DNA from: Bosea sp. 29B
Lineage (GTDB): Bacteria; Pseudomonadota; Alphaproteobacteria; Rhizobiales; Beijerinckiaceae
Assembly (NCBI RefSeq): GCF_902506165.1
Contig: NZ_LR733817.1
Location: forward strand, 2,139,408-2,203,407
DNA length: 64,000 bases
Reading direction: 5' to 3'
The notes under the pieces are model-generated. The model was not told where the DNA came from and ran no database searches. It saw nothing but the letters and a program-made list of their open reading frames with translations. A program made the translations under genes and the position numbers. This document shows positions 50,628 to 59,162 of the stretch, in pieces; within the stretch, counting starts at the first letter, position 1, and every line of letters starts with the position of its first letter.

Positions 50628-52240
50628 GTGACGAAGCCGCGCGGGCGGGTACCCATGTCGTCATCCTGCCGAACGAGGCCGCGACGGTGCGGCTGGCGCA
50701 GGACATCGCCGACATCCTGAAGACCGGCGACATCGTCGCGCTCTCCGGCCATCTTGGTGCCGGCAAGTCGCTGCTGGCGCGGGCGATGCTGCGCCGCCTC
50801 GCCGATGATGCGGCGCTGGAGGCGCCGAGCCCGACCTTCACCTTGGTGCAGAGCTATGACAGCCCGCGCGGGCTCCTGCTCCATGCCGATCTCTACCGCG
50901 TCCGCAGCCCCGACGAGCTCGACGATATCGGCCTGATCGAGGACCTCGACCTCGCGATCACCATCGTCGAATGGCCTGACCGTGCCGGCGCGCGTTTGCC
51001 GGCAGGCCGCAGGCTCGACATCGTGCTGGAGGTCGATCCGGAGAACCCCGAGCAGAGCCGGATCGCGACGCTCTCGGGCGGCGTGCTCTGGCGCCAGCGG
51101 CTGGCGCTCGCGATCGGCGCGCGCCGCCTGATCGACGAAGCCGGCTGGAGTGAGGCGAAGCGCGAGTTCATGCTCGGCGATGCCTCCAGCCGTGCCTATG
51201 AGCGCTTGATCAGGCCGTCCGGCGAGACCGCGATCCTGATGATCTCGCCGCCGCGCCCGGATGGGCCGGCGATCCGCCAGGGCAAGCCCTACAGCGCCAT
51301 CGCCCATCTCGCCGAGACCGTCGACGCCTTCGTCGCCATGGACAAGGCCCTGCGCTCGCTCGGTCTCTCGGCGCCGGAGGTCCTGGCGCAGGACCTCGTC
51401 ACCGGCCTCTTGATCATCGAGGACCTCGGCAATGAGCCGGTGGTCGGCGCCGACGGGCCGATCCCCGATCGCTACGAGGCCGCGGCCCGCCTGCTCGCCG
51501 AGCTGCACCGGCATGCGCTGCCGACGATCCTGCCGGTCGCGGAGGCGCGCGACCATGTCCTGCCGGACTATGATCGCGAGGCGCTCGCCATCGAGACCGA
51601 GCTGGTGCTCGACTGGTATGCCCCGCATATCGCAGGCGTCACCCTGCCGGCAGTGACGCGGTCGGAGTTCAGCCGCATCTGGGAGAAGCTTTTCGACGAG
51701 CTCTTCGAGACGCCGGCGACCTGGACCTTGCGCGACTATCACTCGCCGAACCTGCTCTGGCTGGCCGATCGCGTCGGCCATGCCCGGCTCGGCCTGATCG
51801 ACTTCCAGGACTCGGTGCTCGGCCACCCCGCCTATGACCTCGTCTCGCTCGGCCAGGACGCCCGCGTCGATGTGCCGGCGGCGCTGGAACTGCGCCTGCT
51901 CGCGGCCTATGCCGGCGCGCGGCGCGGCACCGATCCGAGCTTCGACGTCCCGCGGTTCGCCCGCGCCTATGCGATCCTCGGCGCCCAGCGCAACACCAAG
52001 ATCGCCGGCATCTTCGCCCGGCTCGACCGGCGAGACGGCAAGCCGGGCTATCTCAAGCACCTGCCGCGGATCGAGGCTTACCTGCGCCGCAACCTCGAAC
52101 AGCCAGCGCTCGCCGAGCTCAAGGCCTGGTACGAGACCTATCTGCCCAAGCTCTATGCCGGGCAGGAGAAGGTGGAGGCGAAGGCGGAGGCCGATTCCGC
52201 GGAACAGGACCGGCCCGAGCCCGAGCAGAGCGAGGCCTGA
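50624..52240 (+). CDS. tsaE: TsaE-AmgK-like fusion: tRNA t6A ATPase and sugar kinase/phosphotransferase
   Basis: A 538-aa two-domain protein. Residues ~1-150 are TsaE: LSGHLGAGKSLLARAMLRRL (P-loop), SPTFTLVQSYDS and LLHADLYRVRSPDELDDIGLIEDL; this ATPase powers t6A synthesis with TsaB and TsaD. Residues ~165-500 are an aminoglycoside-phosphotransferase-fold kinase with WTLRDYHSPNLLWLAD (catalytic loop) and LGLIDFQDSVLGHPAYDLVSL (Asp metal ligand). The second half resembles AmgK, the MurNAc/GlcNAc anomeric kinase of cell-wall recycling. The C-terminal tail is Glu-rich. The fusion is found in many Hyphomicrobiales. The usual downstream MurU nucleotidyltransferase gene is not here; the next gene is on the other strand. 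Confidence 0.92.
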   Translation: MSDEAARAGTHVVILPNEAATVRLAQDIADILKTGDIVALSGHLGAGKSLLARAMLRRLADDAALEAPSPTFTLVQSYDSPRGLLLHADLYRVRSPDELDDIGLIEDLDLAITIVEWPDRAGARLPAGRRLDIVLEVDPENPEQSRIATLSGGVLWRQRLALAIGARRLIDEAGWSEAKREFMLGDASSRAYERLIRPSGETAILMISPPRPDGPAIRQGKPYSAIAHLAETVDAFVAMDKALRSLGLSAPEVLAQDLVTGLLIIEDLGNEPVVGADGPIPDRYEAAARLLAELHRHALPTILPVAEARDHVLPDYDREALAIETELVLDWYAPHIAGVTLPAVTRSEFSRIWEKLFDELFETPATWTLRDYHSPNLLWLADRVGHARLGLIDFQDSVLGHPAYDLVSLGQDARVDVPAALELRLLAAYAGARRGTDPSFDVPRFARAYAILGAQRNTKIAGIFARLDRRDGKPGYLKHLPRIEAYLRRNLEQPALAELKAWYETYLPKLYAGQEKVEAKAEADSAEQDRPEPEQSEA

Positions 52241-52249
52241 GCCGGGCGC

Positions 52250-53473
52250 TCAGCCCGGTCCGGCGCCCTGCGTGCCCAGATAGACCGCATAGATCGATTG
52301 GCTCGCCGCCATGAACAGGCGGTTGCGCTTGGGGCCGCCGAAGCAGATGTTGCCGCAGACCTCCGGCAGGCGGATGCGGCCGATCAGCTTGGCCTCCGGG
52401 TTGAAGCAGAGCACGCCGTTGTAGCCGACGGCACGCCCGGCATTGCTGGAGGCCCAGAGATTGCCCTGCACGTCGCAGCGCAGGCCGTCCGGCCCGCATT
52501 TCACCCCGTCGACCATGCAGTCCGAGAACAGCTTGCCGTTGGAGAGCTTGTTGTCGGCGCCGACATCGAAGACGTGGATGTCGCCCTTGCCGCCGGGGCC
52601 GGTGTCGCCCGGGCCTTTGCCGGTCGAGGCGATGTAGAGCTTCTTGTAGTCCGGCGAGAAGCACAGGCCGTTCGGATCGGGCACCTGCTGCTCGGTGACG
52701 ACGAGGTCGATCCGGCCGCTCGGATCGATGCGATAGCAGTTCGTCGGCAATTCCCGCTTGAAGAAGCCGATTTCGGGCGGCTGGCCGAGGCGCGGATTGA
52801 GCTTGCCGCTGGCATTGCTCGGCCCGCCCGCGGCGTCCGGCGCGCCCTCATAGAGCTGGCCGCCATAGGGTGGGTCGGTGAACCAGTAGCTGCCGTCGGG
52901 ATGCTGGACGATGTCGTTGGGCGAATTCAGCCGCTTGCCGTCAAACTTGTCGGCGAGGATCGTCACCGAGCCGTCGAGCTCGTAGCGCACGACGCGGCGG
53001 TTCAGGTGCTCACAGGAGAGCTGCCTGCCCTGGAAGTCGAAGCTGTTGCCGTTGCTGTTGCCCGACGGCGTGCGGAAGACGCTGACGCGGCCATCGTCCT
53101 CCAGCCAGCGCAATTGCCGGTTGTTGGGGATGTCGCTCCAGACCAGATAGCGCCCCTGCGCGTTCCAGGCCGGCCCCTCCGCCCAGAGTGCTCCGGTCCA
53201 GAGCCGCTGGATCGCGGCATTGGGTTGGGCCAGCCCCTCGAAGGCGGGATCGACTGCGAGGACGTCAGGGTCCCAGAAATAGGTGGTCGGCGCGCCGTTG
53301 CGGCTGAAATCACGTGGCGGCGTGGTGATCGTGCTCGGCGGCCCAGGCCGGGCGGCCGGAGCCTGCGCCAGAGCCGTATCGGCGGCTGCTACGAGTGCTC
53401 CTGCCCCCGCGACCTGCAACAGGCGGCGGCGTGACAAGGCGGGACGTGATTCATCGATCATGCGTGGCTGCAT
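52250..53473 (-). CDS. Tat-exported SMP-30/gluconolactonase-family protein
   Basis: A 407-aa protein. A twin-arginine signal (SRRRLLQVAGAGALVAAADTALAQA) precedes a six-bladed beta-propeller of the SMP-30/Gnl/LRE family. The metal ligands are visible: Glu in LWAEGPAWNAQGR, Asn in LNSPNDIVQHPDG and DPNGLCFSPDYKKLY, and Asp in VKCGPDGLRCDVQGNL. It probably hydrolyses an aldonolactone in the periplasm; the substrate is not known. AGGGAGG lies six bases before the ATG at 53473. A LacI-like operator (53606-53617) lies upstream. It interrupts the tsaE-amgK / murU / addAB neighbourhood that I would expect in this group. Confidence 0.9.
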   Translation of the reverse strand: MQPRMIDESRPALSRRRLLQVAGAGALVAAADTALAQAPAARPGPPSTITTPPRDFSRNGAPTTYFWDPDVLAVDPAFEGLAQPNAAIQRLWTGALWAEGPAWNAQGRYLVWSDIPNNRQLRWLEDDGRVSVFRTPSGNSNGNSFDFQGRQLSCEHLNRRVVRYELDGSVTILADKFDGKRLNSPNDIVQHPDGSYWFTDPPYGGQLYEGAPDAAGGPSNASGKLNPRLGQPPEIGFFKRELPTNCYRIDPSGRIDLVVTEQQVPDPNGLCFSPDYKKLYIASTGKGPGDTGPGGKGDIHVFDVGADNKLSNGKLFSDCMVDGVKCGPDGLRCDVQGNLWASSNAGRAVGYNGVLCFNPEAKLIGRIRLPEVCGNICFGGPKRNRLFMAASQSIYAVYLGTQGAGPG

Positions 53474-53605
53474 CGGTGACCTCCCTGGGTTGAACTTGTG
53501 CCGTTCTTACCCCGGCCATCGGGAGCGCCGATTGCGGCGGTGACGTGGCGGAAGGCAGCCGTGCGGTCATGACGAACCCTGCCTCAACAGGGCTTCTCAC
53601 CGGTC

Positions 53606-53617
53606 TAAATCGGTTTA
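53606..53617. promoter_or_regulatory. LacI-type operator-like palindrome upstream of the SMP-30 gene
   Basis: TAAATCGGTTTA (53606-53617) is a near-perfect palindrome with TAAA/TTTA half-sites and the central CG step of LacI/GalR operators. It lies 133 bp before the SMP-30 gene, between it and hemW. LacI-family control is common for sugar-lactonase genes. The site upstream of pckA (41238) is similar but one base shorter. Confidence 0.4.
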
Positions 53618-53654
53618 ATGATATCGAGTCGAGCGCCGCTGCCGCGACCGGCCC

Positions 53655-54857
53655 TCAGGCGGCGAGATCGGCGACCAGCGCGTCGAGCAGGAGTGCGCCT
53701 TCCGGCGTCGCCGCGAGGCGGCCATTGGCCTTGCGAGTGAGGAAGCCCTCGGCGATCAGGCTGCCGATGCGGTTGCCGTTGAGCTTGCGGCCGGCGAGCC
53801 CTTCGAACACGTCGAGATCGATGCCTTCGACGAGCCGCAGGCCCATCAGCAGGTATTCGTCGCCCTGTGCTTCGGCCGAGAGCATCTCGTTCTCGACCAG
53901 CGCATCGCCGCTGGCCTCGATCCGTTCCAGCCAGGTCTCGGGGCGCTTTTCGGTCGACTGCGCGAAGCGGCCATCCGAGGTCACCAGCCGGCCATGGGCG
54001 CCCGGCCCGATGCCGGCATATTCGCCATAGTGCCAGTAGACCAGGTTGTGGCGGCATTCCGCGCCCGGCCGGGCGTGGTTCGAGATCTCGTAGACCGGCA
54101 GGCCGTGCTTGGCCGTGATCTCCTGCGTAACCTCGTAGAGCGCCGCGCCCGCATCGGGATCAGGAATGGCGAGCTTGCCGGCCTTGTAGAGCTGCTCGAA
54201 GGCGGTGCCGGGTTCGATGGTGAGCTGATAGAGCGAGAGATGCTCCGCGGCATGGCTGATCGCCAGCTCCAGCTCGGCCTGCCACAGCGCCGGCGTCTGA
54301 TGCGGCGAGCGGGCATAGATCAGGTCGAAGGAGTAGCGTTCGAAATAGCGCCGCGCGATCGCGACCGCATCGAGCGCCTCCTGGGCCGAATGCATCCGCC
54401 CGAGCGCCTTGAGGTCGGCATCGTTCAGCGCCTGGACGCCGAGCGAGACGCGGTTGACGCCGGCGGCGCGGAAATCGCGGAAGCGCCCGGCCTCGACGCT
54501 GGTCGGATTGGCCTCCAGCGAGACTTCGCAATTGGGGTCGACGGCCCAGTGCTCACCGATCGCATCGAGGATCGCACCGACCGTCGCGCCCTCCATCAGC
54601 GAGGGCGTGCCGCCGCCGAAGAAGATCGAGGAGACCGTGCGCCCAGGCGCCAGTTCGGCCCGCTGGGCGATCTCGCGGCGGAAGGCGGCGATATAGCGGG
54701 CCTGGTCCGGTGGCTGATGCCGGACATGGGAGTTGAAGTCGCAATAGGGGCATTTGGCCAGGCAGAACGGCCAATGCACATAGACGGCGAAGCCGGCAGC
54801 CGCGGTCGGATGCGCCGGTACACCGGGCCGCGCGGCAAAGGCGGCCGGAGGGCTCAA
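53655..54857 (-). CDS. hemW: Radical SAM haem chaperone HemW
   Basis: A 400-aa radical SAM protein with Cys32, Cys36 and Cys39 in FCLAKCPYCDFNSH (CxxxCxxC). FFGGGTPSLMEG (SAM-binding), EANPTSVEAGRFRDFRAAGVNRVSLGVQALND and the C-terminal HemN-type domain follow. Earlier called oxygen-independent coproporphyrinogen oxidase-like; HemW lacks the extra Cys of HemN and inserts haem into target proteins. The start appears to be TTG 54857, which overlaps the rdgB stop (TTGA) and has GAGGAA upstream within rdgB; no in-frame ATG gives a full radical SAM domain. Last gene of rph-rdgB-hemW. Confidence 0.94.
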   Translation of the reverse strand: MSPPAAFAARPGVPAHPTAAAGFAVYVHWPFCLAKCPYCDFNSHVRHQPPDQARYIAAFRREIAQRAELAPGRTVSSIFFGGGTPSLMEGATVGAILDAIGEHWAVDPNCEVSLEANPTSVEAGRFRDFRAAGVNRVSLGVQALNDADLKALGRMHSAQEALDAVAIARRYFERYSFDLIYARSPHQTPALWQAELELAISHAAEHLSLYQLTIEPGTAFEQLYKAGKLAIPDPDAGAALYEVTQEITAKHGLPVYEISNHARPGAECRHNLVYWHYGEYAGIGPGAHGRLVTSDGRFAQSTEKRPETWLERIEASGDALVENEMLSAEAQGDEYLLMGLRLVEGIDLDVFEGLAGRKLNGNRIGSLIAEGFLTRKANGRLAATPEGALLLDALVADLAA

Positions 54858-55501
54858 GCGGGCTTCCTCAGGCAGGCGGCGGCCAGCACATGGAAGGCGC
54901 GGGCCCGGTGCGACAGGCCGGGCGAGCCGTCCTGCGGGATGCCGTGCTTCTGCTCCGAGGTCATCTCGCCGAAGGTCCTGTCGTGGCCAGCGGGCTGGAA
55001 GATCGGGTCGTAGCCGAAGCCGGACAACCCACGCGGTGCGTCGACGATCTCGCCGAAGACGCGGCCCTCGAACAGTTCCTGATGCCCGTCCGGCCAGGCG
55101 ATCACCAGCGCCGAGACGAAATGTGCCTTGCGCTGTTCGGGCGTGGTCGCGCCGCGCTTGCCGAGCTCCATCTGCACCCTGGCCAGGGCCGGGGCGAAAT
55201 CCTTGCCCGGCCCGGCCCAGTTTGCCGAGAACAGCCCGGGCGCACCGTCAAGCGCGTCGATGCAGACGCCGGAATCATCCGCCAGCGCCGGCAGGCCGGA
55301 CGCATTGGCCGCCGCGACCGCCTTGATCGCGGCGTTCTCGGCGAACATGTGGCCATCCTCCACCGGCTCGGGCAGGCCAAGCTCGCCGGCCGAGACCAGC
55401 TCGACCCCATAGGGCGCCATCAGCTCGCGCATTTCGCGCAGCTTGCCCTGGTTGTGGGTCGCGATCACGACCTTGCCGGTGAGGAGGCGGTTGGTGGTCA
55501 T
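54854..55501 (-). CDS. rdgB: XTP/dITP diphosphatase (RdgB/HAM1)
   Basis: A 215-aa house-cleaning nucleotide pyrophosphatase that removes dITP, XTP and related deaminated purine nucleotides. Conserved segments: [18 protein letters not shown] (N-terminal T/SxNxxK phosphate motif), [26 protein letters not shown], and [34 protein letters not shown]-type block. It starts four bases after the rph stop and overlaps hemW. Confidence 0.97.
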   Translation of the reverse strand: [215 protein letters not shown]

Positions 55502-55505
55502 GGCG

Positions 55506-56222
55506 TCAGGCCACCGCCGCCTTCTGCAGCGTGACCAGCTTGCCGATGCCGCCCTTGGCGAGCTTCAGCAGCGCCATCAGCTCGTCCTCGCTGAAGGGAG
55601 CGCCCTCGGCAGTGCCCTGCACCTCGACGAGGCCGCCCGCGCCGGTGATGACGAAATTGGCGTCGGTCTGCGCCCCGGAATCCTCGACATAGTCGAGATC
55701 GATCACGGGATTGCCGGCGACGATGCCGCAAGAGACGGCGGCGACATGATCCTTCAGCGGATTGGCGCCTTTCAGCATCCCGCGCCCTTCCATCCACTTC
55801 AGCGCATCGTGCAGCGCGACCCAGGCGCCGGTGATCGAGGCGGTGCGGGTGCCGCCATCGGCCTGCAGCACGTCGCAGTCGACGACGATCTGGCGCTCGC
55901 CGATCGCGGTCAGGTCGACCACGGCGCGCAAGCTGCGCCCGACCAGGCGCTGGATCTCCTGTGTCCGGCCCGAGGGCTTGCCGGAAGTGACCTCGCGGCG
56001 GGTGCGCTCATGGGTGGCGCGCGGCAGCATCGAATATTCGGCGGTGACCCAGCCCTTGCCGGTGCCGCGCAGCCACGGCGGCCCCTTTTCCTCGACGGTG
56101 GCGGCGCAGAGCACCTTGGTCTCACCGAAGGTGACCATGCACGAGCCTTCGGCATAGCGCACCACGCCGCGTTCCAGCGTGACCTTCCGCATCTCGTCGG
56201 CTGCGCGCTTCGAGGGTCTCAT
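55506..56222 (-). CDS. rph: Ribonuclease PH
   Basis: A 238-aa phosphorolytic 3'-5' exoribonuclease that trims tRNA 3' ends. [45 protein letters not shown] is the usual N-terminus; [31 protein letters not shown] holds phosphate-binding Arg residues, and [24 protein letters not shown] the catalytic Asp region. ATG 56222 is the family start; the frame runs on to 56588 through the divergent hrcA but that part is not homologous. First gene of rph-rdgB-hemW. Confidence 0.97.
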   Translation of the reverse strand: MRPSKRAADEMRKVTLERGVVRYAEGSCMVTFGETKVLCAATVEEKGPPWLRGTGKGWVTAEYSMLPRATHERTRREVTSGKPSGRTQEIQRLVGRSLRAVVDLTAIGERQIVVDCDVLQADGGTRTASITGAWVALHDALKWMEGRGMLKGANPLKDHVAAVSCGIVAGNPVIDLDYVEDSGAQTDANFVITGAGGLVEVQGTAEGAPFSEDELMALLKLAKGGIGKLVTLQKAAVA

Positions 56223-56369
56223 CGTGTCTTCCTGTCTTTTGGAGTCGGCGGCTTGTAGGCGCTTAACCGGAGTGCGGCAAGGCGAACGGGCCTCGGAGCC
56301 TCTTGGGACTTGATCCGTCTGCCCGCGAAGGGGACAATGGGCCATGGAATTGAGGTTGTTCGCCACGGA

Positions 56370-57452
56370 ATGAGCGCCCATACGCGCCCTGAGATACCCG
56401 GCGGCCTGGTCGAGATCGACCAGCGCTCGCGCGAGATCTTTCGCCAGATCGTCGACGGTTACCTGACCACCGGCGAGCCGGTCGGCTCGCGCAACATCGC
56501 CCGGCTGCTGCCGATCGCGCTGTCGCCGGCGACGGTGCGCAATGTCATGACCGATCTGGAGACCGCCGGGCTGATCTACGCTCCGCACACCTCGGCCGGG
56601 CGGCTGCCGACCGAGCGCGGTCTGCGCTTCTTCGTCGACGGCATGATGGAGGTCGGCAATCTCACCTCGGACGAGCGCGGTCGCATCGAGGCGCAGATCA
56701 GGGCTGCCGCCAGCAACCGCTCGCTCGACCAGACGCTGACCGAGGCCTCGGCCTTACTGTCGGGCCTGTCGCGCGGCGCCGGCGTCGTCGTCACCACCAA
56801 GGCCAACGCCCGCCTGCGCCATATCGAGTTCGTCCGGCTCGATGCCGGCCGCGCGCTCGCCGTGCTCGTCGCCGATGACGGCACGGTCGAGAACCGCATC
56901 CTGGCGTTGCCGGCGGGCCTGCCGGCGTCGGCGCTGGTCGAGGCCGGCAACTTCCTCAACGCTCGCATCGTCGGCAAAACGCTCGACGAGCTTCGCCGCG
57001 AGATCGCCGACAGCCGCACCCTGATGGAGCGTGAGCTCGACGAATTGACCGCCCGGCTGGTCGAGACGGGCATCGCCACGAGTTCCGGCCCCTCCAGCGA
57101 CCGGCATCTCATCGTGCGCGGCCAGGCCAATCTGCTCGAGGATCTGAAGGCACAGGAGGACCTGGAGCGCATCCGCCTGCTCTTCGCCGATCTGGAGACG
57201 CAGACCGAACTGATCGACCTGCTCTCGCGCGCCGAGGCGGGTGACGGCGTGCGCATCTTCATCGGCTCGGAGAACAACCTGTTCTCGATGTCGGGCTCCT
57301 CGATCATCGCCGCGCCCTTCCGCGATGGCGGCCAGCGCATCGTCGGCGTCGTCGGCATCATCGGCCCGACCCGGCTGAACTACGCCCGGATCGTGCCGAT
57401 GGTCGATTACACCGCCAAGGTGGTCGGGCGCCTGCTCGACGGTGGCAGATGA
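56370..57452 (+). CDS. hrcA: Heat-inducible transcription repressor HrcA
   Basis: A 360-aa repressor of chaperone genes that binds CIRCE elements. The winged-helix N-terminus ([55 protein letters not shown]) and the C-terminal GAF-like domain ending [29 protein letters not shown] are intact. ATG 56370 ([12 protein letters not shown]) is favoured over 56310. It is divergent from rph, the standard order. No CIRCE (TTAGCACTC-N9-GAGTGCTAA) is visible in the 147-bp gap, so hrcA seems not to be autoregulated through CIRCE. The next gene is an ankyrin protein, not grpE. Confidence 0.96.
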   Translation: MSAHTRPEIPGGLVEIDQRSREIFRQIVDGYLTTGEPVGSRNIARLLPIALSPATVRNVMTDLETAGLIYAPHTSAGRLPTERGLRFFVDGMMEVGNLTSDERGRIEAQIRAAASNRSLDQTLTEASALLSGLSRGAGVVVTTKANARLRHIEFVRLDAGRALAVLVADDGTVENRILALPAGLPASALVEAGNFLNARIVGKTLDELRREIADSRTLMERELDELTARLVETGIATSSGPSSDRHLIVRGQANLLEDLKAQEDLERIRLLFADLETQTELIDLLSRAEAGDGVRIFIGSENNLFSMSGSSIIAAPFRDGGQRIVGVVGIIGPTRLNYARIVPMVDYTAKVVGRLLDGGR

Positions 57453-58105
57453 GGCGGTGGCTGCGGGCCGGCGCGATCCTGGCGGGAGTGCTGCTGATGA
57501 CCGGAGCGAGCGAAGCACAGACTGGCCTGCTCGAAGCCGCCGGCCGTGGCGATCTCGCCGCCGTGAACCGCCTGATCGCCGCCAAGGCGGATCTCGAACA
57601 GCGCGATGGCCAGCGTCAGACCCCGCTCCTGCTCGCCGTTGCCGGCAACCATGTCGCCGTCGCCAAGGCGCTGCTGGCGGCAGGTGCGAGCCCCAATGCC
57701 CAGGCGGTGAACCAGGACACGCCCTGGCTGCTCGCTGGCGCCAGCGGCCGCACCGAGATCATCGCGGCGATGCTGCCGCTCAAGCCGGACCTCACGATCC
57801 GCAACCGCTATGGCGGCAATGCGCTGATCCCGGCCTGCGAGCGCGCCCATGTCGAGACCGCCAAGCTGCTGCTGACATCAGGCATCGACGTGAACCACGT
57901 CAACAATCTCGGCTGGACCTGCCTTCTGGAGATCGTGATCCTCGGCGATGGCGGCCCGCGCCATCGAGAGGTGGCCAGGCTCGTGCTCGATGCCGGCGCC
58001 AACCCCAATCTTGCCGACAAGGATGGCGTCAGCCCACTCCAGCATGCCCGCAAGCGCGGCCAGAGCGAGGTTGCCACGCTGGTCGCGGCGGCCGGCGGGC
58101 GCTGA
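57449..58105 (+). CDS. Exported ankyrin-repeat protein
   Basis: A 218-aa protein. A Sec signal ([24 protein letters not shown]) precedes five ankyrin-type repeats: [114 protein letters not shown] and a final pair with an insertion ([45 protein letters not shown]). It probably acts in the periplasm as a protein-binding module, as in catalase-associated AnkB-type proteins, but the partner is unknown. It overlaps the hrcA stop (ATGA, 57449-57452), so it is co-translated with a heat-shock regulator. Confidence 0.9.
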   Translation: MRRWLRAGAILAGVLLMTGASEAQTGLLEAAGRGDLAAVNRLIAAKADLEQRDGQRQTPLLLAVAGNHVAVAKALLAAGASPNAQAVNQDTPWLLAGASGRTEIIAAMLPLKPDLTIRNRYGGNALIPACERAHVETAKLLLTSGIDVNHVNNLGWTCLLEIVILGDGGPRHREVARLVLDAGANPNLADKDGVSPLQHARKRGQSEVATLVAAAGGR

Positions 58106-58108
58106 GCT

Positions 58109-58459
58109 TTATTCCAGCCAGTCGGTGATGAAGCGCTCGCTGGCGTGGATATCGATCGATTCCAGCGTCTCCGGCCCGAGGCTGCGGAACTTGTGCGGCA
58201 CGCCGGCCGGCACGACCAGGATTTCGCCCGGTCCGGCCTCGATCTCCCGGTCGCCGATCGTGTAAAGCGCCCGCCCGGCGCGCACGATGAAGGTCTCCGG
58301 ATAGGGATGGCTGTGCAGCCTTGGCCCCTTGCCGGGCTCGGCCCGAACGAAGATCAGCGAGACCTCGCCGCCGAAACGCTGGACTTCGCCATGCCATTCG
58401 TCGGGCGTCTCAGCCCAGTCCTCGCGGGCGATGACGCGCGGCGCGGGCTCGTCGGCCAT
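58109..58459 (-). CDS. Cupin-domain protein
   Basis: A 116-aa single cupin barrel. Motif 1 is GKGPRLHSHPYPETFIVRAGRALYTIGD (His, His, Glu metal ligands) and motif 2 is PGEILVVPAGVPHKFRSLG (His). The metal site is therefore complete and the protein may be a small dioxygenase, isomerase or sensor; function cannot be assigned. ATG 58459 (MADEPAPR) is used; it follows the LysE-family stop by one base, so the two are co-translated. It converges with the ankyrin gene, 3 bp apart. Confidence 0.85.
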   Translation of the reverse strand: MADEPAPRVIAREDWAETPDEWHGEVQRFGGEVSLIFVRAEPGKGPRLHSHPYPETFIVRAGRALYTIGDREIEAGPGEILVVPAGVPHKFRSLGPETLESIDIHASERFITDWLE

Positions 58460-58460
58460 C

Positions 58461-59075
58461 TCAGCCGCGCGCCGCAATCGCCGCCGCGGCGCCCGCCATC
58501 ACACCGCCGGTGACACGGTTGATCCGGCGCATGGTCTTCGGGCTCGACACCAGCCGCCGCGCCCGGTCGGCCAGGAAAGCGTAGCCGAGCAGGGTGGTAT
58601 TGATGATCAGCGTGGTCAGGGCGACGATCTCGGCGAAGGCCAACGGCGTGATCGCGTTGAGGTCGACGACCAGCGGCAGGATCGAGACGAAGAACACCAT
58701 CACCTTGGGATTGCCGAGCGTCAGCGCGAGGCCGCCGAAAAACAGGCGCAGGCCTTCGCCACTCATCGGCGGCTGGTCCTCCAGGCTCTTCACCGGGGCG
58801 GTCCAGAGCTTCCAGGCGAGATAGATCAGATAGGCGCAGCCGGCATATTTGATGGCCAGGAACAGGCCGTGGAAGCTCTGCATCAGCACGGACAGGCCGA
58901 GGACCGAGAAGGTCAGCCAGACCAGGTCGCCGGCAGCGATGCCAAGCACGAAGGGCACCACCCGCCGGAACCCGGTCGAGAGCGAGCGCGCCACGATCGC
59001 GGCGATGCCCGGCCCCGGCGAGGCGACGGCCAGGAAGTAGACACCGGCGAAAACCAGAAGCCCGGCGAGATCCAT
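58461..59075 (-). CDS. LysE/RhtB-family amino-acid exporter
   Basis: A 204-aa membrane protein with about six helices. The N-terminal FAGVYFLAVASPGPGIAAIVARSLSTGFRRVVPFVLGIAAGDLVW carries the family SPGP motif, and LALTLGNPKVMVFFVSILP is the second signature (NPK). It exports amino acids or homoserine lactone-like compounds; the substrate is not predictable. The ATG at 59075 (MDLAGLLVFAG) has AGGGAGC upstream and replaces the longer frame at 59141. Coupled to the cupin gene. Confidence 0.92.
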   Translation of the reverse strand: MDLAGLLVFAGVYFLAVASPGPGIAAIVARSLSTGFRRVVPFVLGIAAGDLVWLTFSVLGLSVLMQSFHGLFLAIKYAGCAYLIYLAWKLWTAPVKSLEDQPPMSGEGLRLFFGGLALTLGNPKVMVFFVSILPLVVDLNAITPLAFAEIVALTTLIINTTLLGYAFLADRARRLVSSPKTMRRINRVTGGVMAGAAAAIAARG

Positions 59076-59162
59076 CGAGCGTTGCTCCCTGATATCGGCT
59101 TGTAGCGGCCAGATTAGCAGCCTGCGCCGGATGTGTCCCATCGCCTTGCGTGATGGGAGAGA

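Noticed and set aside
56223..56369. CIRCE element in the rph-hrcA gap
   Set aside because: A GGAGTGC-like fragment is present, but there is no TTAGCACTC-N9-GAGTGCTAA inverted repeat.
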